A stretch of 64,000 bases of DNA from Winogradskya consettensis (lineage in GTDB: Bacteria; Actinomycetota; Actinomycetes; Mycobacteriales; Micromonosporaceae). The translations under genes and the position numbers were made by a program. The notes under the pieces are model-generated. The model was given only the letters and a program-made list of their open reading frames with translations. It had not been told where the DNA came from and ran no database searches. The stretch is from contig NZ_BOQP01000032.1 of NCBI RefSeq assembly GCF_018332715.1, positions 1 to 64,000 of the forward strand, in the 5' to 3' direction. Positions 23,661 through 32,502 of this stretch are shown here, in pieces. Within the stretch, counting starts at the first letter, position 1. Each line of letters opens with the position of its first letter.

Positions 23661-25847
23661 CTACCCCGGCTGCAGGAAGGACGCGTCGAGCGTGCCCTCT
23701 TGCCGGTCGGTTTCGAGTAGATCAGCCCTGTCGGCGGTGAGCTCGTCCTCGCGGGCTGCCTGCGTGCGCAGGCCCAGCTGGTCCAGCCACTCGACGAGCT
23801 GGCGGTGCACGGAGTCTGGCCCGATCAGCTCCGCGTGGGTGACCTGCCACTCGGCCGGGTGCACGAGCATCGCGTCGGTCTGCCAGCCGCCGATGCCGCC
23901 GTGCGAGCCGACCAGCTCCTCGAACGCCGCGACCTCGCTGGTCACCGGGTCGACGCTGCTGATCAGCACGAGGTCGCCGACGTGGGCGGCCTCCTGGTGG
24001 CGCAGCAGGTCGGCGCGGGCGTGGTCACCGTACGGCAGCAGGGGGTCGATGCCCTCCACCTCGCCGTCGGTGAGCCGATGCCGCCCGGCCGGCCCGTAGG
24101 CGACCGGGCAACCCTCCTCGCGGACGACGACCAGCCCGACGCCGGGGTGCCCGGCGAGACCGGAGACGAGCTGCGGGTAGGCCTTGTCGATCCGCGCCTT
24201 GTCGAGGCGCTCCCTGTAGCGGGTGAGGTAGAGCAGCGCGAGGTTGCCCGAGGAGACCACCAGCAACGGCGCGACCGGCGAGGGCGGAAAATCCGGCTCC
24301 TCGGTCGCCTCGTCCTCGGCGGCACTCGCCGGGGCGTCGGCCGGGTCGGGCACCGAGAAGCGCTCGACCGCCTGGTCGAGGGTCTCACCGTGCCGCTGCC
24401 GGAACGTGGCGCCCTGGCTCTGCCCGTGATCGGAGAGCACCACGATCTTGTACGCCCGGGCCGCCTCCGGGCCGAGCCGTTCGAGCACGCCGAGCATCCG
24501 GTCGAGGCTCTCCAGCTGGCGCATCGATTCCGGCCGCGCGGGCCCGGCGTGATGCGCGACCTCGTCATAGTCGACCAGGTCGCAGTAGACGGCCGGGGCG
24601 CCACGGGCCATCTGCTCGGCGATCAGGGAGATGTTCACGTCGCGAAGCAGCATCGAGGCCGGGCGCAGCGCCAGGAACGCACCCGATCGGCTGACCCGCG
24701 GCTGCAGGTTGCGCCGCCGCTGCAGCCGGGCCTGGTAGAGCTCGGTCATCACCTCGCCGACGCCCAGCACGAGCGCGCGGGTGAAGCCGAACGGGCTGGC
24801 CATGAACGCCGCCCAGCCCCGGGCCGAACGCCCCGGCAGGGCCGCGTGGCTCACCGTCAGCAGGTTGATCGCGGCGTCGCCGGAGAACGCGTTGCCGATG
24901 CTGACACCGCCGTCGCGCAGCAGCCCCCGCCCGTCGGAGAGTCGCGGCTGGATCTGCGCGGCGTCCCGGGGCCGGTTGGAGACCATCAGCTTGCCGGTCT
25001 CCTTCTCGAACCAGCGGAAACCGGGGATCTGCCGGGAGGCGCCGTGCAGGATGCCGGCCTGCGATGCGGGTGTCGTAGACGGGATGCCGGTGTGCCAGCC
25101 GCGCATGGTGTGGGTGCCCGAGCGCAGCCAGCGGCCGAGCGTGGGCAGGTTGCCGGCCCGGACCGCCCAGCGCAGCACCGGCTCACTGACCCCGTCGAGC
25201 TGGACCATGAGCAGCCCCGGCTCGGTGCCGGGGGCCTGGCGCCGGAAGGTGAGCAACCGGGCACCGGCCTGCCGGGCCTGGCGGCGCCGGATGCCGCGCA
25301 TCAGCCGCTTGGCTTCCTTGATGAACGTGTCCTCGGTGCCGCTGTCCACCATCCAGTCGAGGATCGCGGCGCCGATCACGGCGAGCAGGGCGGCGACACC
25401 GACCGTGGGCCAGCCGCTGAGCCGTTTCGACGGGTCAAGCTCCAGGGCCACCGCCATCACGATGACCTGGGCGGTCACGCCGAGCAGCATCGCACCCCAG
25501 CCGCCGAGCGCGGTGACGCCGAACAGCAGCAGGGGGCGCAGGACCGCACCGACCCCGGCGACCATCAGCACGAGACCGATGGTGTCGATGACGTCGGTGC
25601 TGCGCACGCCGGGCATCAGCCACAGCGTGAAGGTCAGGACGAGGAACGTGATGATGCCGTTGCGGAGCACCGCCTTGACCCGGTCGAGAACTCGCGGCCA
25701 GGCGAACAGCGCACGCCACTCGTCGGTGCGGCTGCCCCGGGTTTGTACGACCACCGGAAAACGATCGCACAGCCGGGCCCACCTGCGCTCGCTACGTAGT
25801 GAAGGACACTCCCCCACCAGGTGGAGCGTCGTATTACTGACATCCAT
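23661..25847 (-). CDS. Membrane-anchored alkaline phosphatase/phosphodiesterase-like protein with holin-like N-terminus
   Basis: A protein of about 728 residues. Residues 60-170 contain four membrane helices resembling phage-holin IV family proteins; the rest is an alkaline-phosphatase-superfamily domain of the nucleotide pyrophosphatase type, starting LLMVQLDGVSEPVLRWAV (metal Asp), with the nucleophile region GIPSTTPASQ (Thr), DYDEVAHHAGP and VVLSDHGQSQG metal sites. The superfamily hydrolyses phosphomono- or diesters. The fusion is known in actinobacteria, but its substrate is not. ATG 25847 is used with no clear ribosome-binding site; a later start is possible. It is divergent from the chitinase gene. 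Confidence 0.87.
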   Translation of the reverse strand: MDVSNTTLHLVGECPSLRSERRWARLCDRFPVVVQTRGSRTDEWRALFAWPRVLDRVKAVLRNGIITFLVLTFTLWLMPGVRSTDVIDTIGLVLMVAGVGAVLRPLLLFGVTALGGWGAMLLGVTAQVIVMAVALELDPSKRLSGWPTVGVAALLAVIGAAILDWMVDSGTEDTFIKEAKRLMRGIRRRQARQAGARLLTFRRQAPGTEPGLLMVQLDGVSEPVLRWAVRAGNLPTLGRWLRSGTHTMRGWHTGIPSTTPASQAGILHGASRQIPGFRWFEKETGKLMVSNRPRDAAQIQPRLSDGRGLLRDGGVSIGNAFSGDAAINLLTVSHAALPGRSARGWAAFMASPFGFTRALVLGVGEVMTELYQARLQRRRNLQPRVSRSGAFLALRPASMLLRDVNISLIAEQMARGAPAVYCDLVDYDEVAHHAGPARPESMRQLESLDRMLGVLERLGPEAARAYKIVVLSDHGQSQGATFRQRHGETLDQAVERFSVPDPADAPASAAEDEATEEPDFPPSPVAPLLVVSSGNLALLYLTRYRERLDKARIDKAYPQLVSGLAGHPGVGLVVVREEGCPVAYGPAGRHRLTDGEVEGIDPLLPYGDHARADLLRHQEAAHVGDLVLISSVDPVTSEVAAFEELVGSHGGIGGWQTDAMLVHPAEWQVTHAELIGPDSVHRQLVEWLDQLGLRTQAAREDELTADRADLLETDRQEGTLDASFLQPG

Positions 25848-25889
25848 CGTTCGGATTACCCGGGAACTTCTCACCTTGCCCTACCGGTA

Positions 25890-25909
25890 GCTTCGGGTTC
25901 CACCGAAGC
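25890..25909 (+). promoter_or_regulatory. Inverted repeat in the chitinase leader
   Basis: GCTTCGG and CCGAAGC form a perfect 7-bp inverted repeat with a 6-nt spacer, ending 2 nt before the GGAGG of the chitinase gene. It could be an operator or an mRNA hairpin that affects ribosome binding. Confidence 0.4.
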
Positions 25910-25921
25910 CCGGAGGTCCGC

Positions 25922-27124
25922 GTGCGGGTCAGACCCGTTGTTGGCGTCATCGCCCTGCTGCTCGCCGGTTGCTCGTCTCCCGGGCCGGAGACGCCCGCGA
26001 TGGCCGTCCCCGCGGAGAAGCGAGTGGTGGGCTACTTCACCGACTGGGGTGTCTACGGCCGCAACTTCCAGGTCCGCAACGTCGAGGCCAGCGGTGCGGC
26101 AAAGAGCCTCACCCATCTGCTGTACGCGTTCGGCCAGGTCAAGGATGGCACCTGCGCGCCGAGAGACACGTGGGCCGACTACGAGAAGCCGATTGCCGCC
26201 GCCGACAGCGTGGACGGCACCGCCGACCTGGCGGGTAACGCCCTGCGCGGCAATTTCGGACAGCTCCGCAAGCTCAAGGCGCGCCACCCTCAGCTGCGGG
26301 TGCTGTGGTCGTTCGGCGGATGGAACGGTTCCGGCGGTTTCCCGGCAGTGGCCAAGGATCCCGCGAAGTTCGCCGCCTCGTGCGCGAAGGTGCTCCGTGA
26401 TCCCCGCTGGGCCGGGCTCTTCGACGGCATCGACGTCGACTGGGAATATCCGAACGCCTGCGGCCTGACCTGCGACACGAGCGGACCGGACGCCCTGCCC
26501 CGGATCGTGTCGGCGCTGCGTTCCGAGCTCGGCCCGGACGCCCTCGTGACCGCCGCGATCCCGGCGGACCTCGCCAAGATCACCGCCACGGACTATGCGG
26601 GTGTGGCGGCGCAGACGACGTGGCTCAGCGCCATGACCTATGACTTCTTCGGCACCGGGGACACCGCGGGACCTACGGCGCCGCATTCGCCGCTCAGTGC
26701 GTACCCGGGAATTCCGAAGGAGACAGCGACCACCGACGCCGCCGTCCGTGGCCTGCGAGGCCTGGGAATTCCCGCCGGAAAGATCCTTCTCGGCGTGGGT
26801 TTCTACGGCCGCGGCTGGACCGGGGTCAGCGCTGCCGCACCCGGCGGTAAAGCGACCGGCGCGGCCCGGGGCACGTATGAGAAAGGCATCGAGGACTACG
26901 CCGTTCTCAGCCAGAAATGCCCACCGACAGGCACGGTCGCGGGCACGGCCTATGCGTTCTGCCGCGGGCAATGGTGGAGCTACGACACCCCGGAAACCAT
27001 CGGGACCAAGATGTCGTACGCCCGGAGCAACGGCCTCGGTGGCGCTTTCGCCTGGGAATTGTCCGGCGACACCGCGGACGCGAAACTGCTGACCGCCATG
27101 GCCGAAGGTCTCACCCGACCCTGA
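25922..27124 (+). CDS. GH18 chitinase, lipoprotein
   Basis: A 400-residue family 18 glycoside hydrolase. Residues 1-17 form a lipoprotein signal with lipobox LLAGC (Cys17), so the enzyme is probably tethered to the outer membrane face. The TIM-barrel markers SFGGWN (about 130-135) and DGIDVDWEYP (168-177, catalytic Glu175) are intact, as is the MTYDFFG segment near 237. It should cut beta-1,4-GlcNAc polymers by substrate-assisted catalysis. There is no separate chitin-binding domain. A GTG start follows GGAGG. The 3' end overlaps the LamG gene on the other strand by 14 bp. Confidence 0.94.
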   Translation: MRVRPVVGVIALLLAGCSSPGPETPAMAVPAEKRVVGYFTDWGVYGRNFQVRNVEASGAAKSLTHLLYAFGQVKDGTCAPRDTWADYEKPIAAADSVDGTADLAGNALRGNFGQLRKLKARHPQLRVLWSFGGWNGSGGFPAVAKDPAKFAASCAKVLRDPRWAGLFDGIDVDWEYPNACGLTCDTSGPDALPRIVSALRSELGPDALVTAAIPADLAKITATDYAGVAAQTTWLSAMTYDFFGTGDTAGPTAPHSPLSAYPGIPKETATTDAAVRGLRGLGIPAGKILLGVGFYGRGWTGVSAAAPGGKATGAARGTYEKGIEDYAVLSQKCPPTGTVAGTAYAFCRGQWWSYDTPETIGTKMSYARSNGLGGAFAWELSGDTADAKLLTAMAEGLTRP

Positions 27125-27836
27125 CCCAGACGTCGTCCAGAATGCCCTGGAACTGATCGTTGTCCCGAAAGGCGCCCTTGCCCCCGATGCTCAGCGGAAG
27201 CTCGTTCGAAATGGCCAGCTCCGCGGAGATCGTGCGATTGCCCCGCACCACGCCGTCGACAACGATGGTGAACTGCGTGCCCCGGCGCAGACATTGCAGG
27301 GTGTGCCAGTGGCCGTCGGTCACGGACACCGAGCTGCGCACCATTTTTATGCCCGGCCGCGCGCCGACGAGCACACAACTGGGCTGCCCGGCCTCGCCGT
27401 CGATCTGCATCTTCCACTGGCTGCTGGTCGCCGAGTAACCCTTCTGGACGATGTTCTGGCCCTTCGTGGTCTGGCTCTCGGCAAGCAACACGGAAGCGCC
27501 GAACGCCAACGGTCGCGTGCCGGGGTTGAGCGACGCGGTGCTGGGGCTCTGCAGGGCGATGTGCGGGCACTTGCTCTGGTCCTTGAGGCCGCACTTCGCC
27601 GGAAAACGCAGCGCCTGGCCACTGCGGTGCGCGACCACTCGCACGGCCCCGCCACCGCTGCTGACCTGCCCGAGAACGTGGCCGTTCCCCGACTCGTCGA
27701 CGATCGCCCCGGACCGCCCGCCGTCGAAGTCGTACCGCGCGACGAAGTCAGTGGTGGCGGCCCGGGCGGACGCTGTACCGACGCCCAGCACCATTGCGGT
27801 GAGGACCACAGCAGGAACGGAACGACGAAGAGTCAT
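27111..27836 (-). CDS. Secreted LamG/concanavalin A-like domain protein
   Basis: A 241-residue protein with a signal peptide (cleavage after ASARA near residue 26) and one LamG-type jelly-roll domain (DGGRSGAIVDESGNGHVLG start, SVTDGHWHTLQCLRRGTQFTIVVDG split over two strands, DDVWVRVG end). Four cysteines in the mature part suggest disulfides. Such domains bind glycans or act as hydrolase accessories, and the chitinase gene ends in the same place on the other strand. No catalytic residues are recognisable. Confidence 0.85.
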   Translation of the reverse strand: MTLRRSVPAVVLTAMVLGVGTASARAATTDFVARYDFDGGRSGAIVDESGNGHVLGQVSSGGGAVRVVAHRSGQALRFPAKCGLKDQSKCPHIALQSPSTASLNPGTRPLAFGASVLLAESQTTKGQNIVQKGYSATSSQWKMQIDGEAGQPSCVLVGARPGIKMVRSSVSVTDGHWHTLQCLRRGTQFTIVVDGVVRGNRTISAELAISNELPLSIGGKGAFRDNDQFQGILDDVWVRVG

Positions 27837-27924
27837 GCCCGAATTATTACTTGTGAAGTGAATATTCCCTTTGCGACCTGACGGATTCGGCGATCCGCCG
27901 GGCTGCTTCGGCCTCGGTGTCCAC

Positions 27925-29541
27925 CTAAAAACGGGAGACCGCTGCGCGCGCCGCTGCGGGGTCGGTCGCGGCGAGGGCCTGCTGCGCTGCCATCCGGGCC
28001 TCTTCCAACGTGTACGCCGCCAGCGCCGCCCGCACCGGGGGAACAGCAGCGGGTGTCATCGACAGGCTCGTCACACCCAGCCCGGCGAGCACCACCGCGA
28101 ACGCCGGGTCGGCGGCCGCTTCACCGCACACCCCGACCGGGCGGCCGGCTGCCGAACCCGCCGCAGCACAGAGCGCGACGAGTGACAGCAGGGCCGGCTG
28201 CCACGGGTCGAGCAGGTCGGCGAGCTCGCCGCTGCGCCGGTCGGCGGCGAAGGCGTACTGGCTGAGGTCGTTGGTGCCGATGCTGAGGAAGTCGACGGCC
28301 CCGAGGATCTGAGCGGCGCGGACGGCGGCGGCCGGCACCTCGATCATCACTCCGACGGTCGCGAGCCCGGCGTCGCGGCAGAGCGCGGCGAACTGGGCCG
28401 CCTCGGCGACGGTGGTGACCATGGGGGCCATCACCTCGACCCGGGCCTGCGAGCTGCGGGCCGCGGCGGCGATCGCGGCGATCTGGGTGCCCAGGATCTC
28501 GGCACGGCGGCGGACCACGCGCAGGCCACGGATGCCCAGCGCCGGGTTGGGTTCGTCGCCCGCGGACAGGAACGGCAGCGGCTTGTCGGAGCCCGCGTCG
28601 AAGGTGCGCACCACCACGCGCCGGCCCGGCATCGCGGCGAAGACCTGCTCGTACGCCGTGACCTGCTCGTCGAGCCCGGGCGGGTCGACGTGATGCTGGA
28701 AGAGCAGCTCGGTGCGGAACAGCCCGACCCCTTCGACGCAGGCCCCGGCCAGCTCCGCCGCGCCGCCGATGTTCGCGAGCAGCGCGATCCGATGCCCGTC
28801 GGCGGTCGATCCGCGCGGATCGCCGTTGTCCGTGGGCGCTGTCACCGCGGGGGCCGGCGGGACGCTGCCAGAGGTGACCCGGCCGGTTGTTCCGTCCACA
28901 GTGATCACGGTGCCGTCGGCGATGTCGAGCGCTCCCCCGCAGGCCACCACCGTCGGCAGGCCGCGGGCGCGGGCGAGGATCGCGGTGTGGCTCACGAAAC
29001 TCCCGGCCGAGGTGACCACGGCCAGCACCTGCGAGAGGTCCAGCAGGGCCACGTCGGCGGGGGCGAGGTCCACGGCGATCAGGACGTACGGGCGCCCGGG
29101 CGCGGGCATCGCGGGCATCGGCAGGCCCAGGCACCACGCGACGATCCGGTCCCGCAGGTCGTCCAGGTCGGCGGCCCGGGCGGCGAGCAGACCCCCGACG
29201 GCGAGCAGCGCGGCCCGGTGCTCGGCGAGGACGGCGGCCACCGCGTGCGGTGCCTCCAGACCGTCGCGGATGACCACGGCGACGCCGTCGCGGAGCGTAC
29301 GGTCAGCAGCGAGGTTCGCCTGTCCCCGCAGGATCTCCGCGGTTGTCGAATCCGTTGCGGCAGCCGCGCGCCGGCCTATGTCATCGCGCACCGCGTCCAT
29401 GGCCGCGAAGGCCCGGGCCAGCTCGCCGTCCACGTCGGTGACCGCACGCGGGCGTGGCAACCGTGGCGGATCGCCCAGCCGGTAGGCAGGCCCGGTCGCC
29501 GCCCCGGAACTGGCACCGAGCCCCTTGAGCAGGTCAGGCAC
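27925..29541 (-). CDS. ptsI: PTS enzyme I (phosphoenolpyruvate-protein phosphotransferase)
   Basis: A 538-residue enzyme I, which takes phosphate from PEP and passes it to HPr. The phospho-histidine swivelling domain has His185 in SHTAILARARGLP; the PEP-binding barrel has GIRGLRVVRRRAEIL, EVMAPMV, IGTNDLSQYAFA and the catalytic Cys in GVCGEAA near residue 487. It is slightly shorter than the usual 560-575 residues. It is the last gene of the PTS operon and overlaps the HPr gene by 8 bp. The operon thus carries its own general PTS proteins. Confidence 0.95.
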   Translation of the reverse strand: MPDLLKGLGASSGAATGPAYRLGDPPRLPRPRAVTDVDGELARAFAAMDAVRDDIGRRAAAATDSTTAEILRGQANLAADRTLRDGVAVVIRDGLEAPHAVAAVLAEHRAALLAVGGLLAARAADLDDLRDRIVAWCLGLPMPAMPAPGRPYVLIAVDLAPADVALLDLSQVLAVVTSAGSFVSHTAILARARGLPTVVACGGALDIADGTVITVDGTTGRVTSGSVPPAPAVTAPTDNGDPRGSTADGHRIALLANIGGAAELAGACVEGVGLFRTELLFQHHVDPPGLDEQVTAYEQVFAAMPGRRVVVRTFDAGSDKPLPFLSAGDEPNPALGIRGLRVVRRRAEILGTQIAAIAAAARSSQARVEVMAPMVTTVAEAAQFAALCRDAGLATVGVMIEVPAAAVRAAQILGAVDFLSIGTNDLSQYAFAADRRSGELADLLDPWQPALLSLVALCAAAGSAAGRPVGVCGEAAADPAFAVVLAGLGVTSLSMTPAAVPPVRAALAAYTLEEARMAAQQALAATDPAAARAAVSRF

Positions 29542-29806
29542 CGACGGCGTCCGGGTCGACGGCGAACAGCTCGGCGAGCCGGTCCAGTGATTCGGCCGCG
29601 CCGTCGCCGTACGCCTCCAGGATCAGCTCCGTGCCGCAGAGCGCACCCAGGCCGAGCAGCGAGAGCACACTGTCGGCCGGCACCGGTCTGCGGTCGAGGG
29701 TGCGGACCGTGACCTGCGTCGGCAGCGCGGACGCGGCGTCGGCGATGCGGGAAGCCGCACGCAGGTGCAGACCGGCGCGCCCGGCGAGGAGAACCGTGCG
29801 GATCAT
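29534..29806 (-). CDS. ptsH: HPr phosphocarrier protein
   Basis: A 90-residue HPr with the phosphorylated histidine in GLHLRAAS (His14). The residue after His is Leu instead of the usual Ala/Ser/Thr/Val, and Pro of the canonical HxRP is Ala. A serine lies at the regulatory position (SVLSLLGLGA). Overlaps of 4 bp with the IIA gene (ATGA) and 8 bp with ptsI show coupled translation. The departures from the consensus may mark a version specialised to this operon's enzymes. Confidence 0.92.
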   Translation of the reverse strand: MIRTVLLAGRAGLHLRAASRIADAASALPTQVTVRTLDRRPVPADSVLSLLGLGALCGTELILEAYGDGAAESLDRLAELFAVDPDAVGA

Positions 29807-30252
29807 TCTTCGTCGTCCGCCTCGAGCATGGCCACGATCGCCTCCGGGTCGGTGGCCGAGCGCAGGATCTCGGCCTTGCGGGGGTCGAGCAGGATCAGGG
29901 CGAGCTGGGAGAGCAGGGCGACGTGTCCGTCACCTCGGGCTGCGATCGCTACGCAGACGGTGACCCTGCCGCCCTCCCAGTCGATGCCGCCGGGGAAGCG
30001 CAGCACCGCCAGCGAGTCCCGGCGTACCAGGTCACGTGACATGTCGAGGCCGTGCGGGATCGCCACGCCCTCGCCGACATAGGTGGACATCGCCCACTCG
30101 CGGTCCAGCATGGCCTCGCGATAGGCGGGGTGCACCGCGCCGATCTCCTCGAGGACATCGGCGCAGCGGTGGATGGCCGACTCGCGGTCGGTGGCGATCT
30201 CGTGCACTCGCACGGCGCGCGGCTCGAGCACACCGCTGATGTTCGTCGTCAT
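29803..30252 (-). CDS. PTS EIIA component, mannitol/fructose type
   Basis: A 149-residue PTS_EIIA_2-domain protein with the active-site histidine in GVAIPHG (His67), the same place as in mannitol-specific IIA (MtlF). It accepts phosphate from HPr and gives it to IIB. Its start overlaps the stop of the MgtE_N-like gene by 4 bp (ATGA), and its stop overlaps the HPr start by 4 bp. Confidence 0.94.
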   Translation of the reverse strand: MTTNISGVLEPRAVRVHEIATDRESAIHRCADVLEEIGAVHPAYREAMLDREWAMSTYVGEGVAIPHGLDMSRDLVRRDSLAVLRFPGGIDWEGGRVTVCVAIAARGDGHVALLSQLALILLDPRKAEILRSATDPEAIVAMLEADDEE

Positions 30253-30995
30253 CCCGCCAGCCTCACCAGCGCACGTCCCAGCACGCCGTCATTGTCGCCG
30301 CTCTCCCAGACGACCACCAGAGCGGGCGGCTCCCGCGACGGTACAGGTACCTCGGTCGTGAAGGCATTCGTCACGATCAGCACCCCGTGTACCTGACGTT
30401 GCGCAAAGACCCGGTGCGCGTCCGCGACTGCGACCGCCGGCAGCGGACCGTCGGCCACATGCCGCAGTGCGACCCCGAACAGCCGGTGGAAGACGCCTGC
30501 GAGCAGGTTGCTGCCGTGGTCGTCCGGCACCCATTGCAGGGTCGCGGCGGTGCCGCGCAGGGCTTGGATGACCGCTTTCTCGTACGCGACCCGGCGCAAC
30601 TCCGCGTCCCGCAGCGGATCGAGCACGGCGACGAGCCGGGTCCGCTGAGCCGCGGGCATCGCCTCCAGCAGCATCGCGACGTGCTCCGGCGCACCCCGTT
30701 CGAGCTGCGGGCGCGCCCGCTCGGTGGGAAGCACGGCCAGCACCGCCGCGGCCTCGACCACCGGCAGCAGGGCGAGCTCGGCGGCGAGGCGGGTGTCGTC
30801 GAGATGGCCGAGCAGCGCCAGCCGCCGGGCCGCGTCGGTGGCGATCAGCATCCGCGCGATCAGCCTGCCGTCCATCACCGCGAGGAGCCGGTCGATCCGG
30901 TCCTTGGGCATGGCGAGCAGCGCCCCGGCTGCGCGTTGGGGCGGGGAGGCACGGAGCATCGTCACGATGTGCTCCGTCGGCATGGAGCCGAGCAC
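30249..30995 (-). CDS. MgtE_N-like helical repeat protein inside the PTS operon
   Basis: A 248-residue soluble protein. Residues 5-130 form tandem helical units (LLAMPKDRIDRLLAVMDGRL, LAVLPTERARPQLERGAPEH, LLEAMPAAQRTRLVAVLDPL) in the pattern of the MgtE intracellular N domain/FliG-like superhelix. Residues 135-248 are a separate alpha/beta domain ending with VHGVLIVTNAFTTEVPVP and ALVVVWESGDN, which I cannot assign. There is no membrane domain, so it is not an MgtE channel. A GTG start follows GGGGAG by 7 nt; it lies 2 nt after IIB and overlaps IIA by 4 bp. A PTS regulator or scaffold is possible; this is inference. Confidence 0.85.
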   Translation of the reverse strand: MLGSMPTEHIVTMLRASPPQRAAGALLAMPKDRIDRLLAVMDGRLIARMLIATDAARRLALLGHLDDTRLAAELALLPVVEAAAVLAVLPTERARPQLERGAPEHVAMLLEAMPAAQRTRLVAVLDPLRDAELRRVAYEKAVIQALRGTAATLQWVPDDHGSNLLAGVFHRLFGVALRHVADGPLPAVAVADAHRVFAQRQVHGVLIVTNAFTTEVPVPSREPPALVVVWESGDNDGVLGRALVRLAG

Positions 30996-30997
30996 GG

Positions 30998-31318
30998 TCA
31001 GCTCCCCGGCGTACCGAAGACAACGCCACCCTGTTTGACCGCGGCGACCACCCGGGCCACCGCGGGGTCGCCGAGGAACATCCGGAAGCCGACCACGACC
31101 GAACCGGGTGCGCCGGCCCGGGCCCGGCCCGCGAGGCCGAGCTGACAGAGGACCACGTCGGCGTCGTCGGGGATGGTCGCGATCGAGTGGTGTTCGACGA
31201 TAACCGGAGCCCCGCGCAGCTCCCGACGCAGCTGCGAGGCGAGCATCACGCTGCTGCCCATGCCGGCGTCACAGGCCACCACCACTTTGCGGATGCTGCC
31301 GCCGTGGATGCTGGTCAT
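30998..31318 (-). CDS. PTS EIIB component, mannitol type
   Basis: A 106-residue IIB domain with the phospho-cysteine in ACDAGMGSS (Cys16), the signature of mannitol-type IIB. It passes phosphate to the sugar bound by IIC. Here IIB is a separate protein, whereas many MtlA proteins fuse IIC and IIB. It starts 1 nt after the IIC stop. Confidence 0.94.
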   Translation of the reverse strand: MTSIHGGSIRKVVVACDAGMGSSVMLASQLRRELRGAPVIVEHHSIATIPDDADVVLCQLGLAGRARAGAPGSVVVGFRMFLGDPAVARVVAAVKQGGVVFGTPGS

Positions 31319-31319
31319 C

Positions 31320-32402
31320 TCAGAGCTCCCCCTCGCTGCGGGACAGGTCGTCGCGGGTCAACCGGCCGACGCCGAGCAGCAGGGAGCCGATCAGGAAGGA
31401 CACGCCCGCGGCCACGGCGACACCGGCGAGGACACCGAAGTAGCCACCGCGGGGGGTCTCGGCGAGATAGGCGAAGATGCTGCCCGGCGATGGCGTGGCG
31501 ACCAGACCGGCCCCGGTCGCCATGAACGTCACGATGCCCGCGGCGCCGCCCGAGATCGCGGCCAGCACCATGCTGGGCTTCATCAGGACGTACGGGAAGT
31601 AGATCTCGTGGATGCCGCCGAGGAACTGGATCGCCATCGCGGCCGGCACGCTGGGCCGCAGCGAGCGCGGGCCGAACAGCAGATAGGCGAGCAGGATGCC
31701 GAACCCGGGCCCCGGGTTGGTCTCGAGCATGAACAGGACCGACTTGCCGGCCTCGGAGGACTCGGCGATGCCCAGCGGGCCGAGCACGCCGTGGTTGACC
31801 GCGTTGTTGAGGAAGAGCACCTTGGCGGGCTCGATCAGCACCGCCGCGAACGGCAGCAGGTGATGCTGGACGAGGAACCGCACGCCCTCGCCGAGCGCGT
31901 CCGTGAAGACCCGCATGACCGGGCCGACGGCCAGCGCCCCGAACAGCGCCGCGAACGCGCCGACGATGCCCGCGCTGAAATTCTCGACCAGCATCTCGAA
32001 GCCGGACCGGATGCGGTTCTCGGTGAGCCCGTCGACGTACTTCAGCGCCCACGCGGCGAGCGGCCCGACGATCATCGCGCCGAAGAACATCGGCGACGGT
32101 GACCCGACGACCAGGCCCATCGTCGCGACCGCACCGACCACGGCCCCCCGCTGGGCGTGCACCATCCGCCCGCCGGTGTATCCGATCAGGACCGGCAGCA
32201 GCACGTGCGACATCGGGTCGATCAGGGCCGCGAACCGCTCGTTGGGCCACCAGCCGTGCTCGAAGAAGACCGCGGTGATGAGCCCCCAGGCGATGAACGC
32301 CGCGATGTTGGGCATCACCATGCCGGAGAGATAACCGCCGAACCGCTGGACCTGCGCTTTCAGCCCGGACTCCCGGGTGGGAGGCGCGTACAGCTCCGAC
32401 AA
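31320..32402 (-). CDS. PTS EIIC permease, mannitol type
   Basis: A 360-residue membrane permease with about eight helices. GGYLSGMVMPNIAAFIAWGL near the N-terminus and the substrate-site motif GGIHEIYFPYVLM are characteristic of mannitol IIC (MtlA). The start chosen is TTG 32402 (LSELYAPP) because AGGAG lies exactly 7 nt upstream; a GTG a few codons earlier is possible. It is the first gene of the six-gene operon. No mannitol-1-phosphate dehydrogenase gene is nearby, so mannitol is the likely but unproved substrate. Confidence 0.93.
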   Translation of the reverse strand: MSELYAPPTRESGLKAQVQRFGGYLSGMVMPNIAAFIAWGLITAVFFEHGWWPNERFAALIDPMSHVLLPVLIGYTGGRMVHAQRGAVVGAVATMGLVVGSPSPMFFGAMIVGPLAAWALKYVDGLTENRIRSGFEMLVENFSAGIVGAFAALFGALAVGPVMRVFTDALGEGVRFLVQHHLLPFAAVLIEPAKVLFLNNAVNHGVLGPLGIAESSEAGKSVLFMLETNPGPGFGILLAYLLFGPRSLRPSVPAAMAIQFLGGIHEIYFPYVLMKPSMVLAAISGGAAGIVTFMATGAGLVATPSPGSIFAYLAETPRGGYFGVLAGVAVAAGVSFLIGSLLLGVGRLTRDDLSRSEGEL

Positions 32403-32502
32403 GGCACGGCTCCTCACGCTCTGGTGGAATCGTTGTACCGACGAGATCACCTACTGTCAATCTCCCCAGCGTGCGCACGGGATCTTTGCGACGATCGATC
32501 AA

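Noticed and set aside
30249..30995. MgtE magnesium channel
   Set aside because: Only the cytosolic helical-repeat domain is similar; there is no CBS pair and no membrane domain.
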